Shown here: piece by piece, positions 9,811 through 16,839 of the stretch
Layout: every line of letters starts with the position of its first letter
Numbering within the stretch: the first letter of the stretch is position 1
Assembly (NCBI RefSeq): GCF_000368625.1
Contig: NZ_KB849576.1
Location: 372,001 to 436,000 of the forward strand
DNA length: 64,000 nucleotides
Direction of reading: 5' to 3'
Source: Acinetobacter schindleri CIP 107287
Lineage (GTDB): Bacteria > Pseudomonadota > Gammaproteobacteria > Pseudomonadales > Moraxellaceae
Translations under genes and position numbers: made by a program
The notes under the pieces: model-generated
Told to the model about the DNA's origin: nothing
What the model saw: the letters and a program-made list of their open reading frames with translations, nothing else
The model's database searches: none

Positions 9811-10395
9811 TTACGCATAAATTTCTAGGAAGTTTTTAAAGATTTGATGGCCATGCTGGCTTAGGATGGACTCCGGATGGAACTGCACACCTTCAACAGG
9901 TAATGTCTTATGTTTTACGCCCATGATTTCTTCCATTGAGCCATCTGCTTCATTGGTCCAGCAGGTCACTTCCAGACATTCCGGCAAGGTCGCCTGATCA
10001 ATCACCAGTGAGTGATAGCGCGTCGCAGAAAATGGAGAAGGCAGGTTGCTGAAAATCCCTTTGTCACTGTGATACATGTCGGATAGACGGCCGTGCATGA
10101 CACGTTTAGCGCGCACAATGTCACCGCCAAATGCCTGACCAATACTTTGATGGCCGAGACATACGCCTAATAGCGGAATCTTGCCAGAAAAGTGCTGAAT
10201 CGCAGGAATAGAAATACCGGCTTCACTTGGAGAACATGGACCAGGGCCAATGACCAGATATTTAGGTTGCCATCGCTCAATATCTTCTAAAGTCACGGCA
10301 TCATTACGGACTACTTTTACTTCTTGATTCAGCTCGCCAAAGTACTGGACGATGTTGTAAGTAAAGGAGTCATAGTTGTCGATCATGAGAAGCAT
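9811..10395 (-). CDS. trpG: Anthranilate synthase component II (glutamine amidotransferase)
   Basis: 194 residues, a class-I glutamine amidotransferase. It supplies ammonia to TrpE for anthranilate synthesis and may also serve PabB, as in other Acinetobacter. The nucleophile Cys lies in [17 protein letters not shown] and the His/Glu pair in [10 protein letters not shown]. It is the first gene of trpGDC. The prophage attachment repeat lies only 53-73 bp upstream of its start codon, so its native upstream DNA beyond that point has been displaced by phage DNA. Confidence 0.96.
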   Translation of the reverse strand: MLLMIDNYDSFTYNIVQYFGELNQEVKVVRNDAVTLEDIERWQPKYLVIGPGPCSPSEAGISIPAIQHFSGKIPLLGVCLGHQSIGQAFGGDIVRAKRVMHGRLSDMYHSDKGIFSNLPSPFSATRYHSLVIDQATLPECLEVTCWTNEADGSMEEIMGVKHKTLPVEGVQFHPESILSQHGHQIFKNFLEIYA

Positions 10396-10447
10396 ATCGC
10401 ACGTAACCTCTTGAAAATTGTGAAAATGAGCATCTTTATTTCTAATC

Positions 10448-10468
10448 GTTACTCACTATGTTACTCAC
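10448..10468 (+). repeat. attL: left attachment-site repeat
   Basis: Two GTTACTCAC units separated by TAT. The same arrangement recurs at 58656-58676 with a single G-to-A difference. It overlaps an 8-bp-arm palindrome (10465-10482, CACTTTT/AAAAGTG core) that could be an integrase or excisionase binding site. The exact crossover point cannot be defined without the empty site. Confidence 0.8.
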
Positions 10469-10503
10469 TTTTAGAAAAGTGACTGATTTTACAGGCATTA
10501 AAA

Positions 10504-10522
10504 AGCCGCTAATCAAGCGGCT
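10504..10522 (-). terminator. Terminator of the leftward early operon
   Basis: AGCCGCT / AGCGGCT stem with a 5-base loop. Read leftward it is followed by TTTTT. The stop codon of the last operon gene lies in the loop. It sits 36 bp inside attL and would shield trpG from phage transcription. Confidence 0.85.
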
Positions 10523-10782
10523 ACTTTACCAGTTTTTGAATGCCTTGTGACAACTTCGTTCACATAACTATTTAGGTAGTAACTTCGTGGACCATCTTTG
10601 CTTGGCTGGTCAATTTCTCCTTTTTTGATCCTGTCATATAAAGTCGGCTCACTCATATTCATCCGCTTCGCAAATTCCTTGATACTCACTCGGCGCTCAT
10701 CTTGATTTGCCATTGCTCTTTTAAGCTCCTGCATTTCATCAAAAATGGCTTGGAGTAGATTATGCTCAGATTCAGTTCCCAT
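10513..10782 (-). CDS. Small winged-helix/MerR-type DNA-binding protein, possible excisionase
   Basis: 89 residues. After a short acidic helix comes a HTH-like segment, VSIKEFAKRMNMSEPTLYDRIKKGEI, then a PSKDGPRSYYLNSYVNEVVTRH region resembling the wing/alpha of Xis and MerR-like DNA-binding domains. It is the last gene of the leftward early operon and the one nearest attL, so after circularisation it lies next to attP and int. That position, size and fold suggest an excisionase. This is inference, as no specific Xis family was identified. Confidence 0.6.
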   Translation of the reverse strand: MGTESEHNLLQAIFDEMQELKRAMANQDERRVSIKEFAKRMNMSEPTLYDRIKKGEIDQPSKDGPRSYYLNSYVNEVVTRHSKTGKVAA

Positions 10783-11247
10783 CTAAGACACCTCCTTTAA
10801 GCTTTGAACTACTGATTCCGGCAACCCAAAAAAATCATTTAGAGTTTTATCAAATTCACCGCTTTCAATGAATTGATCCATCAGATTTACTTGCTTATCA
10901 ATAGTATTCTTAGGTTTAGCCCACCAAGCTACTGGACCATCCTCTGTGTCGTTAATAGATACCAAGAACCAGTCACCATCTCCTTTAGGTTTACTTGGAT
11001 TCCAGTAAGCGACTGCTTCAAGCTCCTCCTGATCCCAGTAGCGCTCAGCAACATCTTCCGGAGCATCGAACTCCATCTCAACTTTTGAGAAATCTACATT
11101 AAAGTGAAGCTTTAATTCTTCAAATTGCTCACTGGTCATTCCTTCCGAATCACCAATTACACACTCCAGATATTTACTGAATACCGGGTGAGTCCAGAAG
11201 CCATATTGATCACGAATAATTTCTGCCGGTTCTAATTGCTTAATCAT
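10783..11247 (-). CDS. Hypothetical phage protein (early left operon)
   Basis: 154 residues, acidic and rich in Trp and Tyr (AERYWDQEELEAVAYWNPSKPKGDGDWFL). No domain recognised and no signal peptide. It directly abuts the downstream DNA-binding gene, and its ATG overlaps the stop of the 56-residue ORF upstream (ATGA), so the whole block is translated as one unit. Function unknown. Confidence 0.75.
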   Translation of the reverse strand: MIKQLEPAEIIRDQYGFWTHPVFSKYLECVIGDSEGMTSEQFEELKLHFNVDFSKVEMEFDAPEDVAERYWDQEELEAVAYWNPSKPKGDGDWFLVSINDTEDGPVAWWAKPKNTIDKQVNLMDQFIESGEFDKTLNDFFGLPESVVQSLKEVS

Positions 11248-11414
11248 CCCTTTCTCTCCTTGGCTTCATGAGCCTTCAAGTATTCAAATTTTGCATCTGC
11301 CCAGTTCTTAGAATCATATGGGCTTAATCCTTTTTTCTTGCACCAATCAGCGCACCAGAGCCATTGCGCATCGTCATATGGGGTGGGTTCAATTATTTGG
11401 TTATTGCTATCCAT
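11244..11414 (-). CDS. Small hypothetical phage protein, 56 aa
   Basis: 56 residues beginning MDSNNQIIEPTPYDDAQWLW, with two cysteines in WCADWCKKKG. Its reality is supported by coupling at both ends: the start ATG overlaps the preceding stop (TGATG), and its own stop overlaps the next ATG (ATGA). A GAGG box lies just upstream. The 15 bases around its start are identical to those at the start of the upstream 127-aa gene. Function unknown. Confidence 0.7.
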   Translation of the reverse strand: MDSNNQIIEPTPYDDAQWLWCADWCKKKGLSPYDSKNWADAKFEYLKAHEAKERKG

Positions 11415-11797
11415 CACGCCACCTCATAGAAGCGCTTAGCCTCATCAAAATCAGAAGTAATTAACTCAGCACTATCTTTGTAGCAGTGCACGATTTCACC
11501 GTACTTAAAAGCTTGTTCAGCCTGCTGCATGTTTTTGCACTGGTACATCGGCTCTTTAAACCAGTCTTCTGTATAAAACATTTGTTCCTGGTGTTCTTCA
11601 GCTGTACCTTCCCATTCTTGAACCTGAAAGTATTCATCAAATGATTCGATCATGAACTGATTACCTTCAGCTTTAGTCATGGCTCTGTATCGAGCCAAAG
11701 CACGTTCAGCAATTTCTTTTGATGCAGCAGGTGACTGTTCATGCGGACTATCATCTTCAGGGCAGATTCCTACGCACCACAATTTGTTATCTTCCAT
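11414..11797 (-). CDS. Hypothetical phage protein, 127 aa
   Basis: Starts MEDNKLWCVGICPEDDSP from ATG 11797; a GTG one codon earlier is possible. Acidic and soluble, with a helical centre (KEIAERALARYRAMTKAEG). It has no recognised domain, although the layout recalls small phage proteins that handle display-type amino acid segments. It is translationally coupled both upstream (TGATG) and downstream. Function unknown. Confidence 0.7.
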   Translation of the reverse strand: MEDNKLWCVGICPEDDSPHEQSPAASKEIAERALARYRAMTKAEGNQFMIESFDEYFQVQEWEGTAEEHQEQMFYTEDWFKEPMYQCKNMQQAEQAFKYGEIVHCYKDSAELITSDFDEAKRFYEVA

Positions 11798-12039
11798 CAC
11801 GCCACCTTCACATCTAAATAATCAGGGTTATCCAGATGTTCTTCATATTCATGAAATAACACCTGACATGCCGCATTACCTGTTAAATCTTTCTTTAAGA
11901 GCACGTAACTCAGTGTCTTGCGTGTGCCTTTGCCGCTAAATGTCGAGCTGCCATCCGCAAGTTCATTTTTGGTATAACCCAATTTTTCTAGCCAAAGCTT
12001 AAAGCCAACTTCATGCTTCTTTTTAATTCTGAAGATCAT
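11797..12039 (-). CDS. Hypothetical phage protein, 80 aa
   Basis: Starts MIFRIKKKHEVGFKLWLEKL at ATG 12039, chosen because it overlaps the stop of the 45-aa ORF upstream as ATGA; an alternative Met 12 codons earlier would overlap that ORF more. Contains GYTKNELADGSSTFSGKGTRKTLSYVLL. No recognised domain. Part of the coupled early-left operon. Confidence 0.65.
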   Translation of the reverse strand: MIFRIKKKHEVGFKLWLEKLGYTKNELADGSSTFSGKGTRKTLSYVLLKKDLTGNAACQVLFHEYEEHLDNPDYLDVKVA

Positions 12040-12173
12040 CTGTACCCCCAGGTGTTCGCAAAATTTCGAAGGCAATCATCAATACCGAATAGGTTGATGT
12101 TGCGGTAAGTTCTAACCCGACCTTTGTGCTGCACAAGCAGCACGCGGGTCATTGAAGAGTAGGAGTAACTCAT
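12036..12173 (-). CDS. Small hypothetical phage protein, 45 aa
   Basis: Reads MSYSYSSMTRVLLVQHKGRV and ends NFANTWGYR. ATGA overlaps with both the upstream 374-aa gene and the downstream 80-aa gene fill what would otherwise be a gap in the operon and support real translation. A basic beta-type segment (VLLVQHKGRVRTYRNINLF) is all that can be seen. Function unknown. Confidence 0.6.
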   Translation of the reverse strand: MSYSYSSMTRVLLVQHKGRVRTYRNINLFGIDDCLRNFANTWGYR

Positions 12174-13294
12174 GAAGCCTCCCCAGTTTCAGCAGCTTGA
12201 ATCAAGGCATCTTTGCGCTGTGCATACAGGCTAAGTAGTTCCTGATGATCAGCTGGAAGTAATTTAGCTGCAGGTATCGCTGGTGCTAGTCGTTCTAAAG
12301 TTTCTACTGAATCCATGTCATAGATCCGATTGATCAGAACCTGTTTTTTCTTCTTGTAGAAGAGATCAATAGGGGCACTACCATGTTCAGCACTTTCCAC
12401 TGATGCTTGTTTGCGTGCGGCATTTTCAATTTGATCAAACATACTTGGTTGCTGAGCTTCAATGACTTCATCTGCGATTGGTTCAGGTTCAACCTTCGGC
12501 GTGTATTGCTCTGGATCCAGCTCAAGCAATTTATCTTCCGTAAGCTTGCATAAGTGCTGTTGATCTTTTTGATCTAAGTGTCCATTGGCCAGAAATACGT
12601 GACGGAATGAAAGAACGTCATCCTCCTTAGTAAACTGATCAATTTGTGCAGTGAACTTTTCAACAAGCTTTACCCGGTCGGTTTCAACTGAATCCGCTTC
12701 AATTTCTGTAACTGGAGTTTCAGTATTAATAGTGGCTTCTTGCTCTATGGCCTCAATAGGCTGAATTACCTCTGGCTCAGGCTGTTTTTCAATATCTGGT
12801 ACAGCATCACCTGGGCCAGCTGGAATGCTAGCCTGTTCAGTCTCATTCTTAGCTTTGGTTGAGCGTCTCTTTTTAGGTTTGCCTGTATTGTCTATAGTTG
12901 GAGGATAGACAATCATTCGACCAAATAGTTCACCCATTGCAACCAATTGTAATTCGGCATTTTCTTTATCCGCCTGAGCAAAACCATTGTCGACAGCTTT
13001 GAAATACTCCATGCACTGTTTGCTGTATTTAATCTGTGAGATATGGTCAGGATGAATAATAAAGATTTCCTGATCTTCCACGACATCATCAAGAGTCAAA
13101 GGCTTGGTAAATGTAATACCAGCCAGCTCCATTGTTTCAACCTTGATGCAGAACTCATAGCCTGGCATAGCGAAAATCGTAGCCGGGAATTGAGACAGAT
13201 CATCAAAATCCATTAACTCACCAGCTGCACGACACATGATATTTCGGCCAGCCATCATTGCCTCAAAAGCTTCTTTGCTATTTAAAATTTTCAT
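12170..13294 (-). CDS. Hypothetical early phage protein with paralogous N-terminal domain
   Basis: 374 residues. Residues 1-100 form a compact domain starting MKILNSKEAFEAMMAGRNIM, resembling the N-terminus of the 14453-14989 protein (ILNS..xxFEAL..G). The middle (about 145-230) is low-complexity, Glu/Pro-rich and probably disordered, followed by a helical C-terminal region. It overlaps the ATPase gene by ATGA, so it may act with it in recombination or replication. That is inference from position only. Confidence 0.7.
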   Translation of the reverse strand: MKILNSKEAFEAMMAGRNIMCRAAGELMDFDDLSQFPATIFAMPGYEFCIKVETMELAGITFTKPLTLDDVVEDQEIFIIHPDHISQIKYSKQCMEYFKAVDNGFAQADKENAELQLVAMGELFGRMIVYPPTIDNTGKPKKRRSTKAKNETEQASIPAGPGDAVPDIEKQPEPEVIQPIEAIEQEATINTETPVTEIEADSVETDRVKLVEKFTAQIDQFTKEDDVLSFRHVFLANGHLDQKDQQHLCKLTEDKLLELDPEQYTPKVEPEPIADEVIEAQQPSMFDQIENAARKQASVESAEHGSAPIDLFYKKKKQVLINRIYDMDSVETLERLAPAIPAAKLLPADHQELLSLYAQRKDALIQAAETGEAS

Positions 13295-14451
13295 GCTGTC
13301 ATTGCTCCCTTAGCTACTTGTTCTATTTCATTTTTTACGGCTTCAAATTTGGAAGCTTCTATCTGGTTGAGAGCATCAAGCCCTAAGTGTTCACACACTG
13401 TTTTCGCATCAAGACCACAGGTATCGATAAAGTCCTGTAGATCGGCCAGCTGCTCATCAGAAATGCCATTGAATTGAGGTGGATTGAACCAGCGCTTTTT
13501 CTCTTTTTCGTAGGTGCATTGCATTTCAGCGCCACGTGCCTTAATAGCAGCCCACATTTCTTTTACATACTTATGCTCAGGCATAAGTGACTCAGTAAGC
13601 TGATTTAGATCACCGGCATGACTGGCTTCTTCGCAGACTTGCTTACAATGATTAAGGTCAGTGATATTTTTTAACTCTTCAGCTTGTACTGGAGTAAGAG
13701 TATTGATGTGGTCCTTGGCTTGTTTAAGCAGATCTGCAAGGAAAGTAGGGGAATGAGCCAGATCTGGAACAGTAACTTGGCCAGAGCAAACTTCCACACC
13801 ATTCCCATTTGTATGTATTCGACCTAAGCGACCTGAGTTTTTGCCATGGTGTGACTCAGATGGGTTGAAATAGATCGTACGGAGATCATCTCCATTCTCA
13901 TCGGTAGAAGCGTGTAGATAGCCCATAATGTCTGACATGCGATAAAGCATCGCGCTATTTTTGCCAGCCAGATCTGGACGCACAATTTTGATCTTATTCT
14001 TACCAGCTTCCTGCTCTACAGCATGAGCAATAAAAACAATATCTTTACCTAGGTTTTCCCACTTACGAACCATTTTCATAAATAGGTTTCCAGCTAGACC
14101 CTGCGCCTTTAATGTCAGTGATTTATCACGTTGCAGGTTGTCACTATTCTTGGAAAGATGATCTTTAATTGCATCCAGCATTGCACCTACAGTATCTGAA
14201 ACAATAGTTTTATAGGGTGCATAGAAGTCATCCTTAAGATTCTCAAGGTCAAGCCAGCTATCAATACGAACAATTGCGCCACGACGCAGCTCAGCAGATA
14301 CACGATGCTGACCTTTATCAAAGTCAAAAATTAAAGGCTTTTCTGCGGTATGAGCAATGGTACTTTTACCCATACCAGGATCGGTATACAGGTAGCACTT
14401 AATACTTTCTACAAGCAGGGTGTTTTCTGGTGTAAATACTTGAATAGCCAT
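13291..14451 (-). CDS. AAA-family ATPase, Sak4-like (AAA_24) recombination protein
   Basis: 386 residues from ATG 14451 (AGGAG box nine bases upstream; the longer frame to 14511 overlaps the previous gene). Walker A YTDPGMGKSTIAHTAEK lies near residue 20, with a Walker B-like YKTIVSDTVGAMLDAI and then DIVFIAHAVEQE. This is the architecture of the phage RecA-like AAA_24/Sak4 group, single-strand annealing/recombination ATPases. A C-terminal extension of ~130 residues is unassigned. It is probably the phage recombinase motor. I saw no separate SSB or exonuclease gene beside it. Confidence 0.75.
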   Translation of the reverse strand: MAIQVFTPENTLLVESIKCYLYTDPGMGKSTIAHTAEKPLIFDFDKGQHRVSAELRRGAIVRIDSWLDLENLKDDFYAPYKTIVSDTVGAMLDAIKDHLSKNSDNLQRDKSLTLKAQGLAGNLFMKMVRKWENLGKDIVFIAHAVEQEAGKNKIKIVRPDLAGKNSAMLYRMSDIMGYLHASTDENGDDLRTIYFNPSESHHGKNSGRLGRIHTNGNGVEVCSGQVTVPDLAHSPTFLADLLKQAKDHINTLTPVQAEELKNITDLNHCKQVCEEASHAGDLNQLTESLMPEHKYVKEMWAAIKARGAEMQCTYEKEKKRWFNPPQFNGISDEQLADLQDFIDTCGLDAKTVCEHLGLDALNQIEASKFEAVKNEIEQVAKGAMTA

Positions 14452-14452
14452 C

Positions 14453-14989
14453 TCAACGTACTCCTGCAGGACGGTTATTACGCTTAAAGTTCTTATAGTC
14501 TTCCGATGCAAAGAAGCCGGTACTTTCTAAAACTTGATGACGCTTGTTTTTGCGCATAGCAACACGCGCATTTTCCAACCCATCTAAAATCCATTTTGGA
14601 GTAAGGGATTTATCCATCTTCCTCAATGAGCCATCCGGCTGAATGGAGTAGATCTGCGTATTGCAGAAATAGTCGGAAATAGTTCCTGAGCTTTTGACAC
14701 GTAGGGCAAAATAGCTCGCCCGGGTTTTACCCACTCGATAGATTTCAAGTCCTTCAAAGGTCTTGATGTATTCAGAGAAATAACGATGAGTTGAGCCAAA
14801 TTCTACCGGCATTGGCACTACAGGTAGCTCATCTGCTTTGAATTGCAGGAAGCCGGTGTAAAGGTCTACAAAATTAATTTGAGTTCGATCATTTAGAGGA
14901 GACCAGTCATCAGAGCCGCATTCACACCAGTAGACCGATTGGCCATTCAAAAGCGCCTCAAATATTTGATCAGCAGAATTTAAAATCAT
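14453..14989 (-). CDS. Hypothetical early phage protein (shares N-terminal domain with 12170-13294)
   Basis: 178 residues, starting MILNSADQIFEALLNGQSVYWCE. The N-terminal pattern (ILNS, FEAL, G, then an aromatic) recurs in the 374-aa protein two genes downstream. The C-terminus is basic (RKNKRHQVLE, NFKRNNRPAGVR), suggesting contact with nucleic acid. ATGA overlap with the upstream gene; the downstream ATPase begins 1 bp after its stop. Function unknown. Confidence 0.7.
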   Translation of the reverse strand: MILNSADQIFEALLNGQSVYWCECGSDDWSPLNDRTQINFVDLYTGFLQFKADELPVVPMPVEFGSTHRYFSEYIKTFEGLEIYRVGKTRASYFALRVKSSGTISDYFCNTQIYSIQPDGSLRKMDKSLTPKWILDGLENARVAMRKNKRHQVLESTGFFASEDYKNFKRNNRPAGVR

Positions 14990-15420
14990 GACTGAACCTC
15001 CACCAGACGGTACTTCATGATGTAGCCGGCGATCATTGAATTGATTTCGCGGTGATCTTGATGATCAGTGAAGTCGTTATATGGATTGCCATTAGCATCG
15101 AACACCTTGATTTCACCTAGTTCAACGACTTCTATATTTGTGAATTCGGAACCTGGTACACCGTAATCATCCGGGTGTGCTTCAACTTCAAATGAAGTGA
15201 TTTCCAAACGGAAACCATCCAGATTTACGACAGCTTCACCGTGTACATCGTCGAGCATCTTTAAAGAGACGATTCCATATTCAGATTGAATATTTTGAGC
15301 TGGTGCTACCTGGTCAGTACCAAAGTCAGCAAGATGAGCAAATGCCAAGGCGCTTACAGTTAAGGCGGCGGTAAACAGAGTTACCTTGAAGCTATTGTGT
15401 GGAGTTAATTTTGTGTTCAT
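14986..15420 (-). CDS. Membrane-anchored or secreted hypothetical phage protein
   Basis: 144 residues. A hydrophobic N-terminal segment (FKVTLFTAALTVSALAFAHL) after a short basic stretch acts as a signal peptide or anchor. The remainder is acidic beta-rich sequence ending IAGYIMKYRLVEVQS. It is the first gene of the leftward early operon, directly behind the PL-like promoter, so it would be made at once on induction. Early exported phage proteins can act in superinfection exclusion or envelope changes. No specific function recognised. Confidence 0.7.
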   Translation of the reverse strand: MNTKLTPHNSFKVTLFTAALTVSALAFAHLADFGTDQVAPAQNIQSEYGIVSLKMLDDVHGEAVVNLDGFRLEITSFEVEAHPDDYGVPGSEFTNIEVVELGEIKVFDANGNPYNDFTDHQDHREINSMIAGYIMKYRLVEVQS

Positions 15421-15497
15421 AATAATTTCACTCAGTAGGGTGATGGGTCACGCTCCAGGTTGTTCTAGCAACGCTGGGGCTTCTTTTTACTTGATAA

Positions 15498-15541
15498 TTA
15501 AAGCATACTTTAATAAATGGGTTATGTAAAGCATACTTTAA
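15498..15541 (-). promoter_or_regulatory. PL-like promoter with two repressor operators
   Basis: Two operator copies, TTAAAGCATACTTTAA (15498-15513) and GTAAAGCATACTTTAA (15526-15541), of the symmetric form TTAAAG-N4-CTTTAA. On the minus strand a -35 TTTACA (15525-15530) and -10 TATGCT (15502-15507), 17 bp apart, each fall inside one operator. Bound repressor would block the leftward early operon. Two extra CTTTAA half-sites lie at 15560-15565 and 15572-15577. Confidence 0.8.
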
Positions 15542-15589
15542 TTATATTTATAAACTTTGCTTTAATTTATGCTTTAATAGACAAAAGAA

Positions 15590-15610
15590 AACCCATCACA
15601 GGGATGGGTT
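15590..15610 (-). terminator. Terminator-like hairpin bounding the accessory island
   Basis: AACCCATC / GATGGGTT with a 5-base loop, followed leftward by TTTCTTTTG. Same design as the hairpins at 17898 and 18890. It would stop minus-strand transcripts of the island before they reach the PL-like promoter. Confidence 0.65.
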
Positions 15611-15627
15611 GTTTGGAGTTTGTTAAA

Positions 15628-15840
15628 ATGAGCAAGAAGAAATTTCGAGCTGAATTATATAAAGCTTATGTTGCCTCAGGCATACATGACCATGCCCTTA
15701 TACAGGAATATATTAAAGTTGCCGAAGCTTTTGTGCTTGATAACCAAGAGATTACTGTTAGCGGTTTTCGTGCACTTACTGAAAAAATTAGCACCAATAA
15801 CGGCCACTCTAATGGCTCTCGTGCTCTTGGTAGAGAGTAG
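15628..15840 (+). CDS. Small hypothetical phage protein, 70 aa
   Basis: Starts MSKKKFRAELYKAYVASGIHD from ATG 15628 with a GGAG box at 15614-15617; the in-frame extension to 15517 runs through the operator DNA and is unlikely. Basic N-terminus, helical body and a Ser/Asn-rich tail. It is divergent from the early-left operon and shares its operator region, so it may be co-regulated by the repressor. Its stop is immediately followed by the stop of the minus-strand zinc-ribbon gene. No domain recognised. Confidence 0.55.
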   Translation: MSKKKFRAELYKAYVASGIHDHALIQEYIKVAEAFVLDNQEITVSGFRALTEKISTNNGHSNGSRALGRE

Positions 15841-16086
15841 TTATTTTTTACTCTTTTTTAATGAGCTTACAGACTGCATAGTTAAGCCAATTCCGGCCTC
15901 CAGATCATCTAATCGCTTAACAATATGATCTAGTTTAATACCAATATGGTTATGTTCCATTACCGCAATAGGAACCCCGCAATTGGAGCATTGTACAAAC
16001 CAAAACAAAAGATCTGACTTGCCCAAGTTTTGGCTTGAAAGCTCAAAGCTGTGCGATCCACAGCTACCGCATTTTGTTTCTGCCAT
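15841..16086 (-). CDS. Small zinc-ribbon protein
   Basis: 81 residues from ATG 16086 (GGAG box upstream). Two CxxC knuckles, ETKCGSCGSHSF and VQCSNCGVPIAV, make a zinc ribbon. The C-terminal ~35 residues are a helix (IKLDHIVKRLDDLEAGIGLTMQ) that could be a coiled coil. It is the last gene of the minus-strand accessory island. Role unknown; an RNA- or DNA-binding or adaptor role is plausible. Confidence 0.75.
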   Translation of the reverse strand: MAETKCGSCGSHSFELSSQNLGKSDLLFWFVQCSNCGVPIAVMEHNHIGIKLDHIVKRLDDLEAGIGLTMQSVSSLKKSKK

Positions 16087-16138
16087 ATTTTTCTCCACCC
16101 GATCCAAGAGCCGCTCGGGTATGCGGCAAGGTATTTTT

Positions 16139-16459
16139 ATGAAATTAGAAACGCTTGTTTTAATAGAAGATCGGCTTCATCCCGGCTCAACCCAGATTTA
16201 CCTGGAGCACATAAAAGAAGATGTGCCTGAATTTTTTGTGCCAGTAGGCGATTACAATAAGCCGATTGGTTATTTGAAATTTAAAAATATCGCTAAAAAA
16301 GGCTGCTTTGAATTAAGCTCATTAGAGAGCCTAGATTATCCCAACCCGCATCCACAATTTTCGTTGACAGGTGTTTTATATTCTCGGCAGGCAGCTCTTG
16401 AAGCGCACCACGCAATTTCTGCTTATCAACAGGCGATAAATCAGATTGATCCACCTTAA
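16139..16459 (+). CDS. Possible plus-strand protein antisense to the 3' end of the neighbouring gene
   Basis: 106 residues from ATG 16139 (MKLETLVLIEDRLHPGSTQI). The first half lies in otherwise empty DNA and has protein-like composition (DVPEFFVPVGDYNKPIGYLKF). The second half overlaps the opposite-strand gene 16293-16796 by 167 bp. An AAGG lies 7 bases before the ATG. No family recognised. Either it is a genuine convergent overlapping gene or only the minus-strand gene is real; the latter is the safer call. Confidence 0.4.
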   Translation: MKLETLVLIEDRLHPGSTQIYLEHIKEDVPEFFVPVGDYNKPIGYLKFKNIAKKGCFELSSLESLDYPNPHPQFSLTGVLYSRQAALEAHHAISAYQQAINQIDPP

Positions 16460-16796
16460 GTTGAAGTATTGTGCGTATGGTGTCAGCCTCAAATCTTACA
16501 GTTACCACACCTAAAATAGCTGAAAGACCACCATCATCTTTTAGAAAATCCAAGCCTTTTTCTGTGATTTGCGGCTTCATGATAAGAATGGAGCCACCAC
16601 CATCTCCAGATTTACTATGCACCACTTTGGTGGAGTTCTCGGTAAGAAGGCCATGACCCTTGAGATAGTTCAAATTGATAGCAATTTTATGATACTCAGC
16701 ACTATCTGGCTTTCGCTCATAATCAGTCCATACAAATGGGTAGCACTCTGCGATCTTACTTAACAACTCAAGCTGTAATTCTCGATCCAATATCAT
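16293..16796 (-). CDS. Hypothetical protein with winged-helix-like N-terminal half
   Basis: 167 residues, starting MILDRELQLELLSKIAECYP. Residues ~10-95 (INLNYLKGHGLLTENSTKVV, then PQITEKGLDFLKDDGG) have the helix-helix-wing pattern of wHTH proteins. The C-terminal half is helical (TIRTILQLKVDQSDLSPVDK). Similar stand-alone proteins occur on mobile elements; their function is not known to me. Member of the minus-strand island, directly downstream of the diguanylate cyclase gene (43 bp). Confidence 0.7.
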   Translation of the reverse strand: MILDRELQLELLSKIAECYPFVWTDYERKPDSAEYHKIAINLNYLKGHGLLTENSTKVVHSKSGDGGGSILIMKPQITEKGLDFLKDDGGLSAILGVVTVRFEADTIRTILQLKVDQSDLSPVDKQKLRGALQELPAENIKHLSTKIVDAGWDNLGSLMSLIQSSLF

Positions 16797-16839
16797 ATAG
16801 CTTCCTGCTTATTGAGCCGCGTCGGGTTCGCGTTTTTTA

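Noticed and set aside
10396..10512. tRNA gene as the phage integration target
   Set aside because: No tRNA-like cloverleaf or 3' end is visible at either att site.
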